Positions 23,550 through 29,820 of a stretch of 29,820 nucleotides of DNA are shown here, piece by piece (position 1 is the stretch's first letter; each line of letters begins with the position of its first letter). Source of the stretch: an uncultured Candidatus Pelagibacter sp. Lineage in GTDB: Bacteria > Pseudomonadota > Alphaproteobacteria > Pelagibacterales > Pelagibacteraceae. Both the position numbers and the translations under genes were made by a program. Where the stretch lies: assembly GCA_905612335.1 (NCBI GenBank), contig CAJQRT010000027.1:1-29820 (forward strand), written 5' to 3'. Below the pieces are notes generated by a model. It ran no database searches, was not told where the DNA came from, and saw only the letters and a program-made list of their open reading frames with translations.

Positions 23550-25223
23550 ATGAATAAAAATACAAAAGTTTTAGCATTAAAGTACAGACCTCAGACATTT
23601 AATGATCTTATAGGACAAGATGTTGTTGTAGAAACAATTTCTAATTCTATTAAGGCTAATAAAGTGCCTAATGCCTATCTTTTTACTGGAATTAGAGGAA
23701 TAGGAAAAACTACTACAGCAAGGATTGTTGCAAAATCTTTAAATTGTTCAAATGGAATAGATAATTTGTGTAAAGAAGAACTTTGTGAAAATTGTAATGC
23801 CATTGCTAACTCAAATCATATTGATGTATTGGAAATGGATGCAGCAAGTAAAACAGGAGTAGACGATGTAAGAGACCTTATTGAATTTTCTAGATATGGT
23901 CCAACTACTGCTAAATATAAGATATTTATAATTGATGAAGTGCACATGCTTAGCAAACAAGCATTCAATGCATTGTTAAAAACTTTAGAGGAGCCACCAG
24001 AATATTTAAAATTTATCTTTGCAACAACAGAAATAAAAAAAATTCCAATTACAGTGGTCTCGCGTTGTCAAAGATTTGATTTATCTAGAATTAAATCTGT
24101 AGAATTGTTTGATTTTATCAAAAAAATTAAAGAAAAAGAAAATGGTAATGCATCAGATGATGCTCTTAAATTAATTGTTAAAATTTCCGAAGGTTCAGTT
24201 AGAGATGCACTATCGTTACTTGATAGGGCTCTACTTACTTTAGATAAAGATAAAGAATTAGACCTTACAGCAGCACAAAAAATATTTGGTTATTTTGATA
24301 AGTCCCAATTAATTGATTTGTTTGAATTAATATTTGAAGGTAAAGAAACTGAAGTTCTCAACATTTATAGAGAAATATATAACCAAGGTGTTGAACCAAA
24401 AATTTTTATTAATGATTTTTTAGAACTCTTGTATTATTTTAAAAATATCGACTCACTAAATCTAGATAGCAATAATTTTTTATTAAATGATGAAGAATTT
24501 AATAGAATTAAAGATCTTTCAGAAAAAGTTAATGATGAAACTTTAATATTATTTTGGCAATTTACTATTAAAACGCTTGAGGAGCTTGATATTGTTTCTA
24601 ATCAACATTTATCAATGGAAATGTTCTTAATTAGATTAATTCATTTAAAAAGCATTAAACAAGACAGTGACGAATATAACAAAGACAGTAGACCGCTAGC
24701 TGAAAGTAAAAACCAAACATCTTTTTCACAAAAAAAAACAAACGAAGATATATTTGGAATAAAAGATAAAACAGAAACCATAGGTCAAATAAAAAATATT
24801 GTTCAAGAAAAAGATATCAAAGAAAAAGAAAATAATAGCATTGAAATAAATGCTAGTCTTATAAATTCATTTGATGATCTGTTAGATACATGTTCTTCTA
24901 AAAAAGAAATTAAATTAAAATATGAATTAGAAAAAAATGTTAACCTTGTAAGTTTTGAAAATAAAAGAATTGAAATTTCATTTAATGAAGATTTAGACAA
25001 AGATTTTATTAAAGACCTTTCAACAAAACTTTTTGAATGGACCAATGAAAGATGGATTATAAGTCTCAGCAAAACCAAAGGACAGCCATCTAAAAAAGAA
25101 GAAGAAATTAACCAAAAAAAAGAACTAATAGAAAGTGTAAAAAATTCTTCAATTTATAAAGATATTTTAAAAAATTTTCCTGATGCAGAACTTATTGACG
25201 TTAAACCTAGAAAAGAAGATTAA
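23550..25223 (+). CDS. dnaX: DNA polymerase III subunit tau/gamma
   Basis: A 557-residue clamp-loader ATPase. It opens with ALKYRPQTFNDLIGQ, then Walker A GIRGIGKTTTAR, a four-Cys zinc module (C...LCKEELCENC), Walker B IFIIDEVHML, and the sensor/arginine-finger motif SRCQRFD. Domain III ends near residue 360; a charged, low-complexity linker leads to a C-terminal domain of about 130 residues that should contact the polymerase. At codons 394-397 there is a run of nine A residues (24730-24738), where slippage would end translation within about ten codons in either other frame, giving a gamma-sized product of about 405 residues. ybaB follows after 3 bp. Confidence 0.95.
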   Translation: MNKNTKVLALKYRPQTFNDLIGQDVVVETISNSIKANKVPNAYLFTGIRGIGKTTTARIVAKSLNCSNGIDNLCKEELCENCNAIANSNHIDVLEMDAASKTGVDDVRDLIEFSRYGPTTAKYKIFIIDEVHMLSKQAFNALLKTLEEPPEYLKFIFATTEIKKIPITVVSRCQRFDLSRIKSVELFDFIKKIKEKENGNASDDALKLIVKISEGSVRDALSLLDRALLTLDKDKELDLTAAQKIFGYFDKSQLIDLFELIFEGKETEVLNIYREIYNQGVEPKIFINDFLELLYYFKNIDSLNLDSNNFLLNDEEFNRIKDLSEKVNDETLILFWQFTIKTLEELDIVSNQHLSMEMFLIRLIHLKSIKQDSDEYNKDSRPLAESKNQTSFSQKKTNEDIFGIKDKTETIGQIKNIVQEKDIKEKENNSIEINASLINSFDDLLDTCSSKKEIKLKYELEKNVNLVSFENKRIEISFNEDLDKDFIKDLSTKLFEWTNERWIISLSKTKGQPSKKEEEINQKKELIESVKNSSIYKDILKNFPDAELIDVKPRKED

Positions 25224-25226
25224 AAA

Positions 25227-25544
25227 ATGACTGATTTTACAAAAATTTTAGATAAAGCAAAAGAATTAGAGTCCAGAATGAAAGAAAGCCAAGAAAAAAT
25301 AAAAAACATTCAAGTAGAAGGAACGTCTGGCTCAAATTCTGTAAAGGTTACTTTAAATGGTGAAAATGAAATGATTAAAATTGATCTTTCGGATAAAATA
25401 TTGAAGGAAGATAAGATTATAATTGAAGACTTGATAGTGGCTGCTCATAACAATGCAAAATCAGAATTAAAATCCAAGACATCTGAAGAAATTTCTAAGT
25501 CTACAAGTGGATTTGGTATTCCTGGTTTTAAATGGCCACTTTAA
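25227..25544 (+). CDS. ybaB: YbaB/EbfC nucleoid-associated protein
   Basis: A 105-residue small DNA-binding protein of the YbaB/EbfC family, which forms tweezer-shaped dimers. The N-terminal helix (AKELESRMKESQEKIKNIQ), the beta segment with VKVTLNGENEMIKIDLS and the C-terminal GFGIPGF-like end match the family. Position between dnaX and recR is the standard one and strongly supports the call. Confidence 0.92.
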   Translation: MTDFTKILDKAKELESRMKESQEKIKNIQVEGTSGSNSVKVTLNGENEMIKIDLSDKILKEDKIIIEDLIVAAHNNAKSELKSKTSEEISKSTSGFGIPGFKWPL

Positions 25545-25548
25545 GAAT

Positions 25549-26160
25549 ATGCAAAATATTAATGAGATAGAAGAGTTAATTAAATTAATTTCTAAACTTC
25601 CTGGCTTAGGTCCTAAATCTGCAAAAAGAATTGTTTTAAAACTTATTAATAATAGGGATGAACTTGTAAAGCCTATGGTAAATACCTTAGCACAAGTTTA
25701 TAAAAATGTTATTAGATGTCAATCTTGTGGCACTTTAAAATCTAACTCATTAGGCTGCAACAACTGTGAAAATTCAAAAGAAAAATATAATAAAATATGT
25801 GTAGTTGAAGACATTGCGGATCAATGGTCAATTGAAAATTCAAATATTTATAAAGGCTACTTCCATATTCTTGGTGGAACTATTTCTTCTGCTGGTCAGA
25901 GAAAAGAAGATCTTTTAATCAATTCATTAGTAGAAAGAGTTTCAAGAGAAAATATTGAAGAAGTTATACTGGCAACAAGTGCAACAGTAGAAGGTCAAAC
26001 TACAGCCTATTATATAGAAGATAGTTTAAAGAAAACCTCTACTAAGGTTACAAAACTTGCTCAAGGACTTCCTGTTGGTGGTGAAATCGAAAGCCTTGAT
26101 GATGGAACTTTATATTCTGCTTTTAAAAATAGAACTGGAATAAAAACTAGTTCAGACTAG
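25549..26160 (+). CDS. recR: Recombination protein RecR
   Basis: A 203-residue recombination mediator that works with RecO and RecF in gap repair. It has a helix-hairpin-helix (LPGLGPKSAKRIV), a C4 zinc finger (CQSCGTLKSNSLGCNNC), a Toprim domain beginning ICVVEDIADQWSIE and the Walker-like ATSATVEGQTTAYYI end. I use the ATG at 25549, four bases after the ybaB stop; a GTG at 25507 would add 14 unconserved residues overlapping ybaB. The length then matches the usual 198-203. The 3' end overlaps glcB by 14 bp, tail to tail. Confidence 0.95.
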   Translation: MQNINEIEELIKLISKLPGLGPKSAKRIVLKLINNRDELVKPMVNTLAQVYKNVIRCQSCGTLKSNSLGCNNCENSKEKYNKICVVEDIADQWSIENSNIYKGYFHILGGTISSAGQRKEDLLINSLVERVSRENIEEVILATSATVEGQTTAYYIEDSLKKTSTKVTKLAQGLPVGGEIESLDDGTLYSAFKNRTGIKTSSD

Positions 26161-28318
26161 ATTTTTTTAATAATCTATTAAGATGTAATAATGGCTCTGT
26201 ATAACCGGAAGGTTGTTCTTTACCTTTAAAAATCAAATCGCAAGCTGTTTTGAAAGCAATAGAACTATCAAAGTTATTAAACATTTTTTCATATTTAGAA
26301 TCAGCTTTATTTTGATTATCAACAATCTTTGACATTTTTTCCATTATTTTCATTACTTGAGATTTTGTGCAAATATCATGATGAATCCAGTTAGCAATAT
26401 GTTGTGATGAAATTCTTAAAGTTGCTCTATCTTCCATTAATCCTATGTTGTTAATATCAGGAACTTTTGAACAACCAACTCCCTGATCTATCCATCTTAC
26501 AACGTACCCTAAAAGAGTTTGTGCAGAATTTGAAATTTCAGAATTAATTTCCTCCATTGACCAGTTTGGTCTATTCGCTACTGGCACAGTTAATAAATCA
26601 TCAAGTTTTGCAGATTCTCTTTTTTGAATTTCTTTTTGTTTATCAAAAATATTTATTTCATGATAATGCAAAGCATGTAGAGCTGCTGCTGTAGGTGAGG
26701 GAACCCAAGCACAATTTGCACCAGCATTTAGATGGCCAGTTTTTTGCTCCATCATCTCTTTCATTTTATCAGGCATAGCCCACATTCCTTTACCAATTTG
26801 AGCCTTACCAGAAAGACCACACTGAAGACCTATGTCGACGTTATTATTTTCATATGCCCCGATCCATTTAGAAGATTTCATATCTCCTTTTTTAACCATA
26901 GGACCAGCTTCCATTGAAGTATGCATTTCATCACCAGTACGATCTAAAAAACCAGTATTAATAAAAAATACTCTATTCTGAAGCGTTCTAATGCACTCTT
27001 TTAAGTTAGAAGAGGTTCTTCTTTCTTCATCCATAATTCCAACTTTACATGTATATTTTTTCAATTCTAAAACTTCTTCAACTTTAGTAAAAATTAAATC
27101 TGTAAATGAAGTTTCATCAGGACCATGCATTTTTGGTTTAACAATATAAATAGAACCACTTCTAGAATTACCTTTTTTTTTAATATCATGAAGGCACGCC
27201 GCTGAAGTTATAAAAGCATCCATAATACCTTCTGGTATTTCAGAACCATCTTTTAAAGTGATTGCTGGGTTAGTCATAAGATGCCCAACATTTCTTACCA
27301 ATAACAAGCTTCTTCCATGTAGCTTTAATCCTTTTCCATCTTTAGAAATATAACTTCTGTCAGGATTTAATTTACGTTCATAAGTCTTTCCGTTTTTTTC
27401 AAAAGTTGATTTCAAATCGCCTTTCATAAGTCCAAGCCAATTACGATAACAAATAACTTTGTCATCAGCATCAACTGCAGCAACACTATCTTCGTTATCA
27501 CAGATAGTTGAAACTGCTGCTTCAACAATAATATCACTAATTTTAGCAGGATCTTGTTGAGCACTAAAAGCATTTGGATCTATAATTATTTCTATATGAA
27601 GGTTATTATTTTTTAAAATTATTGCAGAAGGATTATTAGCTTCTCCTCTATGACCGATAAATTTATCTTTATTTTTTAGCGATGTTTCAGCACTTTCTTT
27701 TAATACAATTAAAGAACCATTATTTATCTTAAATTTTGTAATATTATGCCACTCAAAATTTTCTAGAGGAAAATATTTTTTTAAAAAGTCTCTTCCATAC
27801 CTTATAACCATTTCTCCTCTTAAAGGATCATATCTCTGAGAAGTACTATCTTCAGATTGTTCAATTATATCTGTGCCATACAAACTATCATATAAACTCA
27901 TCCATCTTGCATTAGCAGCATTTAATGCATACCTATCATTCATAATGGGAACAACTAATTGTGGTCCAGGAATACTAGTTATTTCCTCATCAACATTATT
28001 TGTTTTGATTTTAAAATCAGGACCTACTTCTTTTAAATAATCAATTTCTTTTAAAAATTTTTTATATTCCCCTAAGTTTATTTCATTACCCTTATTTGCA
28101 ATGTGCCAATCGTCTATTTTTTTTTGTAAATCTTCTCTTATTTTTATTAGGTCTTTATTTTTTGGAGCTAATTCATGAACTACTCTGTCAAAGCCTTCCC
28201 AGAATTTTTCTGAAGAAATATTTGTGTCTTTAAGTAATTCCTCATTAACGAAGTTAAGTAATTTATTAGAAACTGACAGATTGTGTATTTTTGTATATTG
28301 TTCTTTCATAGCACCCAT
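26147..28318 (-). CDS. glcB: Malate synthase G
   Basis: A 723-residue malate synthase G, the expected length, condensing glyoxylate with acetyl-CoA to malate. Highly conserved blocks are SMEAGPMVKKGDMKS, GLQCGLSGKAQIGKGMWAMPDKM, GANCAWVPSPTAAALHALHYHE and GCSKVPDINN followed by LMEDRATLRISSQHIANWI. Its leader carries a tandem glycine riboswitch, so its expression should respond to glycine; this pairing is known from SAR11 bacteria and links glyoxylate use to glycine need. The start could be the ATG at 28318 (MGAMKEQ) or the one at 28309; neither has a strong Shine-Dalgarno site, and 28318 lies right beside the end of the second aptamer. Confidence 0.96.
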   Translation of the reverse strand: MGAMKEQYTKIHNLSVSNKLLNFVNEELLKDTNISSEKFWEGFDRVVHELAPKNKDLIKIREDLQKKIDDWHIANKGNEINLGEYKKFLKEIDYLKEVGPDFKIKTNNVDEEITSIPGPQLVVPIMNDRYALNAANARWMSLYDSLYGTDIIEQSEDSTSQRYDPLRGEMVIRYGRDFLKKYFPLENFEWHNITKFKINNGSLIVLKESAETSLKNKDKFIGHRGEANNPSAIILKNNNLHIEIIIDPNAFSAQQDPAKISDIIVEAAVSTICDNEDSVAAVDADDKVICYRNWLGLMKGDLKSTFEKNGKTYERKLNPDRSYISKDGKGLKLHGRSLLLVRNVGHLMTNPAITLKDGSEIPEGIMDAFITSAACLHDIKKKGNSRSGSIYIVKPKMHGPDETSFTDLIFTKVEEVLELKKYTCKVGIMDEERRTSSNLKECIRTLQNRVFFINTGFLDRTGDEMHTSMEAGPMVKKGDMKSSKWIGAYENNNVDIGLQCGLSGKAQIGKGMWAMPDKMKEMMEQKTGHLNAGANCAWVPSPTAAALHALHYHEINIFDKQKEIQKRESAKLDDLLTVPVANRPNWSMEEINSEISNSAQTLLGYVVRWIDQGVGCSKVPDINNIGLMEDRATLRISSQHIANWIHHDICTKSQVMKIMEKMSKIVDNQNKADSKYEKMFNNFDSSIAFKTACDLIFKGKEQPSGYTEPLLHLNRLLKKSSLN

Positions 28319-28322
28319 TTTA

Positions 28323-28469
28323 CCCCATCTGTATTTTTGCCTGAGAGTTTTGCTCCATCGGCGAGATAAATCTCTTTCCAGAGTGTTATGTTTATTATCG
28401 GTCCTTTTGCCTGAGAGTTTCCGGGGTGGTTGCTCCTTCGGCGCTATTATTTAATAGTCTCTCCCGATA
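28323..28469 (-). promoter_or_regulatory. Tandem glycine riboswitch in the glcB leader
   Basis: On the minus strand two aptamers follow one another. Aptamer 1 (about 28469-28398) runs CGGGAGAGAC...GCGCCGAAGGAGCAA...ACTCTCAGGCAAAAGGACCG. Aptamer 2 (about 28386-28323) runs CTCTGGAAAGAGA...TCGCCGATGGAGCAA...ACTCTCAGGCAAAAATACAG. The core CTCTCAGGCAAAA is shared; on the plus strand it gives an exact 16-bp direct repeat at 28335-28350 and 28405-28420. The second aptamer ends within 5 nt of the glcB ATG, with no terminator between, so translational control is more likely than attenuation. Confidence 0.93.
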
Positions 28470-28476
28470 TTCATTA

Positions 28477-28504
28477 AGAATATCTCTTAATAGAATTATG
28501 TCAA
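28477..28504 (-). promoter_or_regulatory. Sigma70 promoter of riboswitch-glcB
   Basis: Read on the minus strand, a perfect -35 TTGACA (28504-28499) is followed after 16 bp by TATTCT (28482-28477) as a -10. The expected start point then falls just before the first paired base of riboswitch aptamer 1. Confidence 0.65.
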
Positions 28505-28567
28505 ATATAAATTATTTAAAACATTTTATTGCCTTTTTTCATAATTAATTAATAATTAAAAAATTAT

Positions 28568-29674
28568 ATGAAAAATTACTTAAATTTTGAAACAGATATT
28601 AAAAATTTAGAGATAGAAATAGACAAACTTAAAGACCCTTATAATCAAGATGGCCTTTCTGAAGTTGACACAAAAAAAATTTCTGAGTCTCAAAAAGAAA
28701 TAGATAATAAGCTGCAAGAAATTTACTCCAACTTAGATCCTTGGCAAACCACCCTAGTTGCAAGGCATGAAGATAGGCCTAAAGCAAAATTTTTTATTGA
28801 TAATTTATTTAAGGATTTTATTCCATTGTCAGGAGACAGATTTTATGGAGAAGATAAGTCAGTATTAGCAGGATTTGCAAAATTTAATGAGAAATCGGTT
28901 TTAGTTATTGGCCAAGAAAAAGGAGATAGCCTTGAAAGTAGAATTGAAAGAAATTTTGGAATGATGAGGCCTGAGGGTTATAGAAAAACAATTAGATTAA
29001 TGAAATTAGCCAACAAATTTAATATTCCAATAATTTCTTTTATAGATACACCCGGAGCATATCCTGGCGTAGGCGCAGAAGAGAGAGGCCAAGCAGAGGC
29101 AATTGCTAAATCAATTGAGTGCTGTATGTCGTTAAATGTCCCAACTCTTGCAATTGTTATTGGAGAAGGTGGATCAGGAGGTGCAATAGCACTTGCTTCG
29201 TCTAACAAAGTAATCATGTTAGAAAATGCAATTTACTCAGTAATATCTCCAGAGGGCTGTGCCACTATTTTATGGAGAGACCCCAAAAGAACTTTAGAGG
29301 CAGCAAAAGCCATGAAATTATCTTCAAAAGACCTCTTAGAACTAAAAGTAATTGATGAAATTATTTCAGAGCCAATTGGTGGTGCCCACAGAGATAGAGA
29401 TCTAATATTAGATAATGTAAGAAAATCGATTGAAAAAAATTTGAGTGAATTTTTTAACATGAGTGGAGAAGAAATTTTTAATCATAGAAAAAATAAATTT
29501 TTGACTATTGGAAGATCTAAAGGATTCGTAAACCAATTAGATGATTTAAGTACACTTAGCATGAAAGAAAATAAGGCTGATGTCTTTGTTAAAAATTTCT
29601 TTAAATCTAAGTTAAATTTAGTAGCTGCAATTGGATTAATAGTTTTATTGGGCTATTTAGTATTTTCTTTATAA
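28568..29674 (+). CDS. accA: Acetyl-CoA carboxylase carboxyltransferase, alpha subunit, with C-terminal membrane segment
   Basis: A 368-residue alpha subunit. The N-terminal helical part ([22 protein letters not shown]) and the crotonase core are canonical: [58 protein letters not shown] and [12 protein letters not shown]. The core ends near residue 318, the usual end of AccA. About 50 more residues follow, and the last 19-24 ([22 protein letters not shown]) form a strong hydrophobic helix, as in tail-anchored proteins. AccA is normally soluble, so this extension is unusual. The frame and codon use continue smoothly. The partner is AccD at 5300-6229. The 3' end overlaps the secA end by 6 bp. 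Confidence 0.94.
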   Translation: MKNYLNFETDIKNLEIEIDKLKDPYNQDGLSEVDTKKISESQKEIDNKLQEIYSNLDPWQTTLVARHEDRPKAKFFIDNLFKDFIPLSGDRFYGEDKSVLAGFAKFNEKSVLVIGQEKGDSLESRIERNFGMMRPEGYRKTIRLMKLANKFNIPIISFIDTPGAYPGVGAEERGQAEAIAKSIECCMSLNVPTLAIVIGEGGSGGAIALASSNKVIMLENAIYSVISPEGCATILWRDPKRTLEAAKAMKLSSKDLLELKVIDEIISEPIGGAHRDRDLILDNVRKSIEKNLSEFFNMSGEEIFNHRKNKFLTIGRSKGFVNQLDDLSTLSMKENKADVFVKNFFKSKLNLVAAIGLIVLLGYLVFSL

Positions 29675-29820
29675 AGCACCACAGCATTTTTTATATTTTT
29701 TCTTAGACCCACATGGACAGGGTTCATTTCTACTTATTTTTTTCCCAATATATTTTGGATCAATTTTAGTTGTTTCGGGAGTCTCTTTTTCTAGAGCAAG
29801 TTCTTGAACTATCTTTAAAT
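29669..29820 (-). CDS. secA: C-terminal end of SecA (partial)
   Basis: Fifty codons including the stop, entering from the right edge. The end reads [23 protein letters not shown], the zinc-binding SEC-C motif (Cys-x-Cys-x8-Cys-Cys) that lets SecA bind SecB and phospholipids. A variable acidic linker precedes it, as in SecA. Other proteins can carry SEC-C motifs, but the preceding linker and the [11 protein letters not shown] form make SecA by far the best call. The final Cys pair is CC, where E. coli has CH. Confidence 0.85.
   Translation of the reverse strand, partial: LKIVQELALEKETPETTKIDPKYIGKKISRNEPCPCGSKKKYKKCCGAL

Noticed and set aside
25507..25548. GTG-started extension of recR
   Set aside because: It overlaps the end of ybaB and adds 14 residues not typical of RecR; the ATG at 25549 gives the usual length.
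28335..28420. Exact 16-bp direct repeat as a mobile-element or recombination trace
   Set aside because: Both copies are the conserved core of the two glycine riboswitch aptamers.
28224..28454. Plus-strand frame of 76 codons across the glcB leader
   Set aside because: It lies across the riboswitch and the glcB N-terminus and its sequence has no protein-like features; it is a shadow frame.
1..29820. tRNA or rRNA genes, CRISPR arrays, IS elements, prophage or replication origin
   Set aside because: No cloverleaf, regularly spaced repeats, transposase, integrase or DnaA-box cluster was seen; the phage-like nuclease alone is not enough to call a prophage.

Overview
The window is about 30% G+C, tightly packed and mostly housekeeping. 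Overlapping genes, a GcrA regulator, an alphaproteobacterial-type gene order (trpF-trpB-trpA-accD-folC; aroA-cmk-rpsA-ihfB; kdsD-lptC-lptB; dnaX-ybaB-recR) and a tandem glycine riboswitch in front of malate synthase all point to a streamlined marine alphaproteobacterium of the SAR11 (Pelagibacterales) group. This assignment comes from gene content and protein character, not from a database search. I see no IS element, CRISPR array, integrase, tRNA or rRNA.

Layout. (1) 2-4081, plus strand: the tail of an unknown protein, a small unknown protein, an RmuC-family protein, a PD-(D/E)XK exonuclease resembling phage/MGME1-type enzymes, an exonuclease I-like DEDDh nuclease, and a thioredoxin with a WCMPC active site. 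(2) 4078-16507, minus strand: fourteen genes with no intergenic gap above 3 nt, read in the order RNase D-like, kdsD, lptC, lptB, aroA, cmk, rpsA, ihfB, pyrF, trpF, trpB, trpA, accD, folC. (3) 16524-17634, plus strand: an NDUFA9-like SDR protein and a possible 35-residue membrane peptide. (4) gcrA on the minus strand. (5) 18284-21198, plus strand: an ABC-2 permease, argD and argF. (6) A membrane-anchored cytochrome c on the minus strand. (7) 21832-26160, plus strand: kdsB, pheA, the SRP RNA with a clear promoter, dnaX, ybaB and recR. (8) glcB on the minus strand behind a tandem glycine riboswitch and a TTGACA promoter. (9) accA on the plus strand, then the C-terminal end of secA on the minus strand.

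How the genes work together. The long minus-strand run ties envelope biogenesis (KDO, LPS export), aromatic and tryptophan synthesis, pyrimidine and nucleotide supply, translation (S1) and fatty-acid and folate synthesis into what could be one transcription unit. AccA and AccD, the two halves of the carboxyltransferase, are both present but about 22 kb apart. KdsD and KdsB bracket the KDO pathway. The glycine riboswitch links the glyoxylate/malate branch to glycine supply.

No wholly new multi-gene system is evident. The most interesting observations are in conserved enzymes with altered catalytic motifs: TrpB has Asp for the catalytic Glu and lacks the QHG motif, and TrpA is altered in matching loops; Cmk has lost its Walker A lysine; FolC has an altered P-loop; ArgF has altered substrate loops. 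Also notable are an AccA with an added C-terminal membrane segment, an A9 run at the tau/gamma boundary of dnaX, a URRC-type tetraloop in the SRP RNA, and a clustered nuclease cassette at the left edge.
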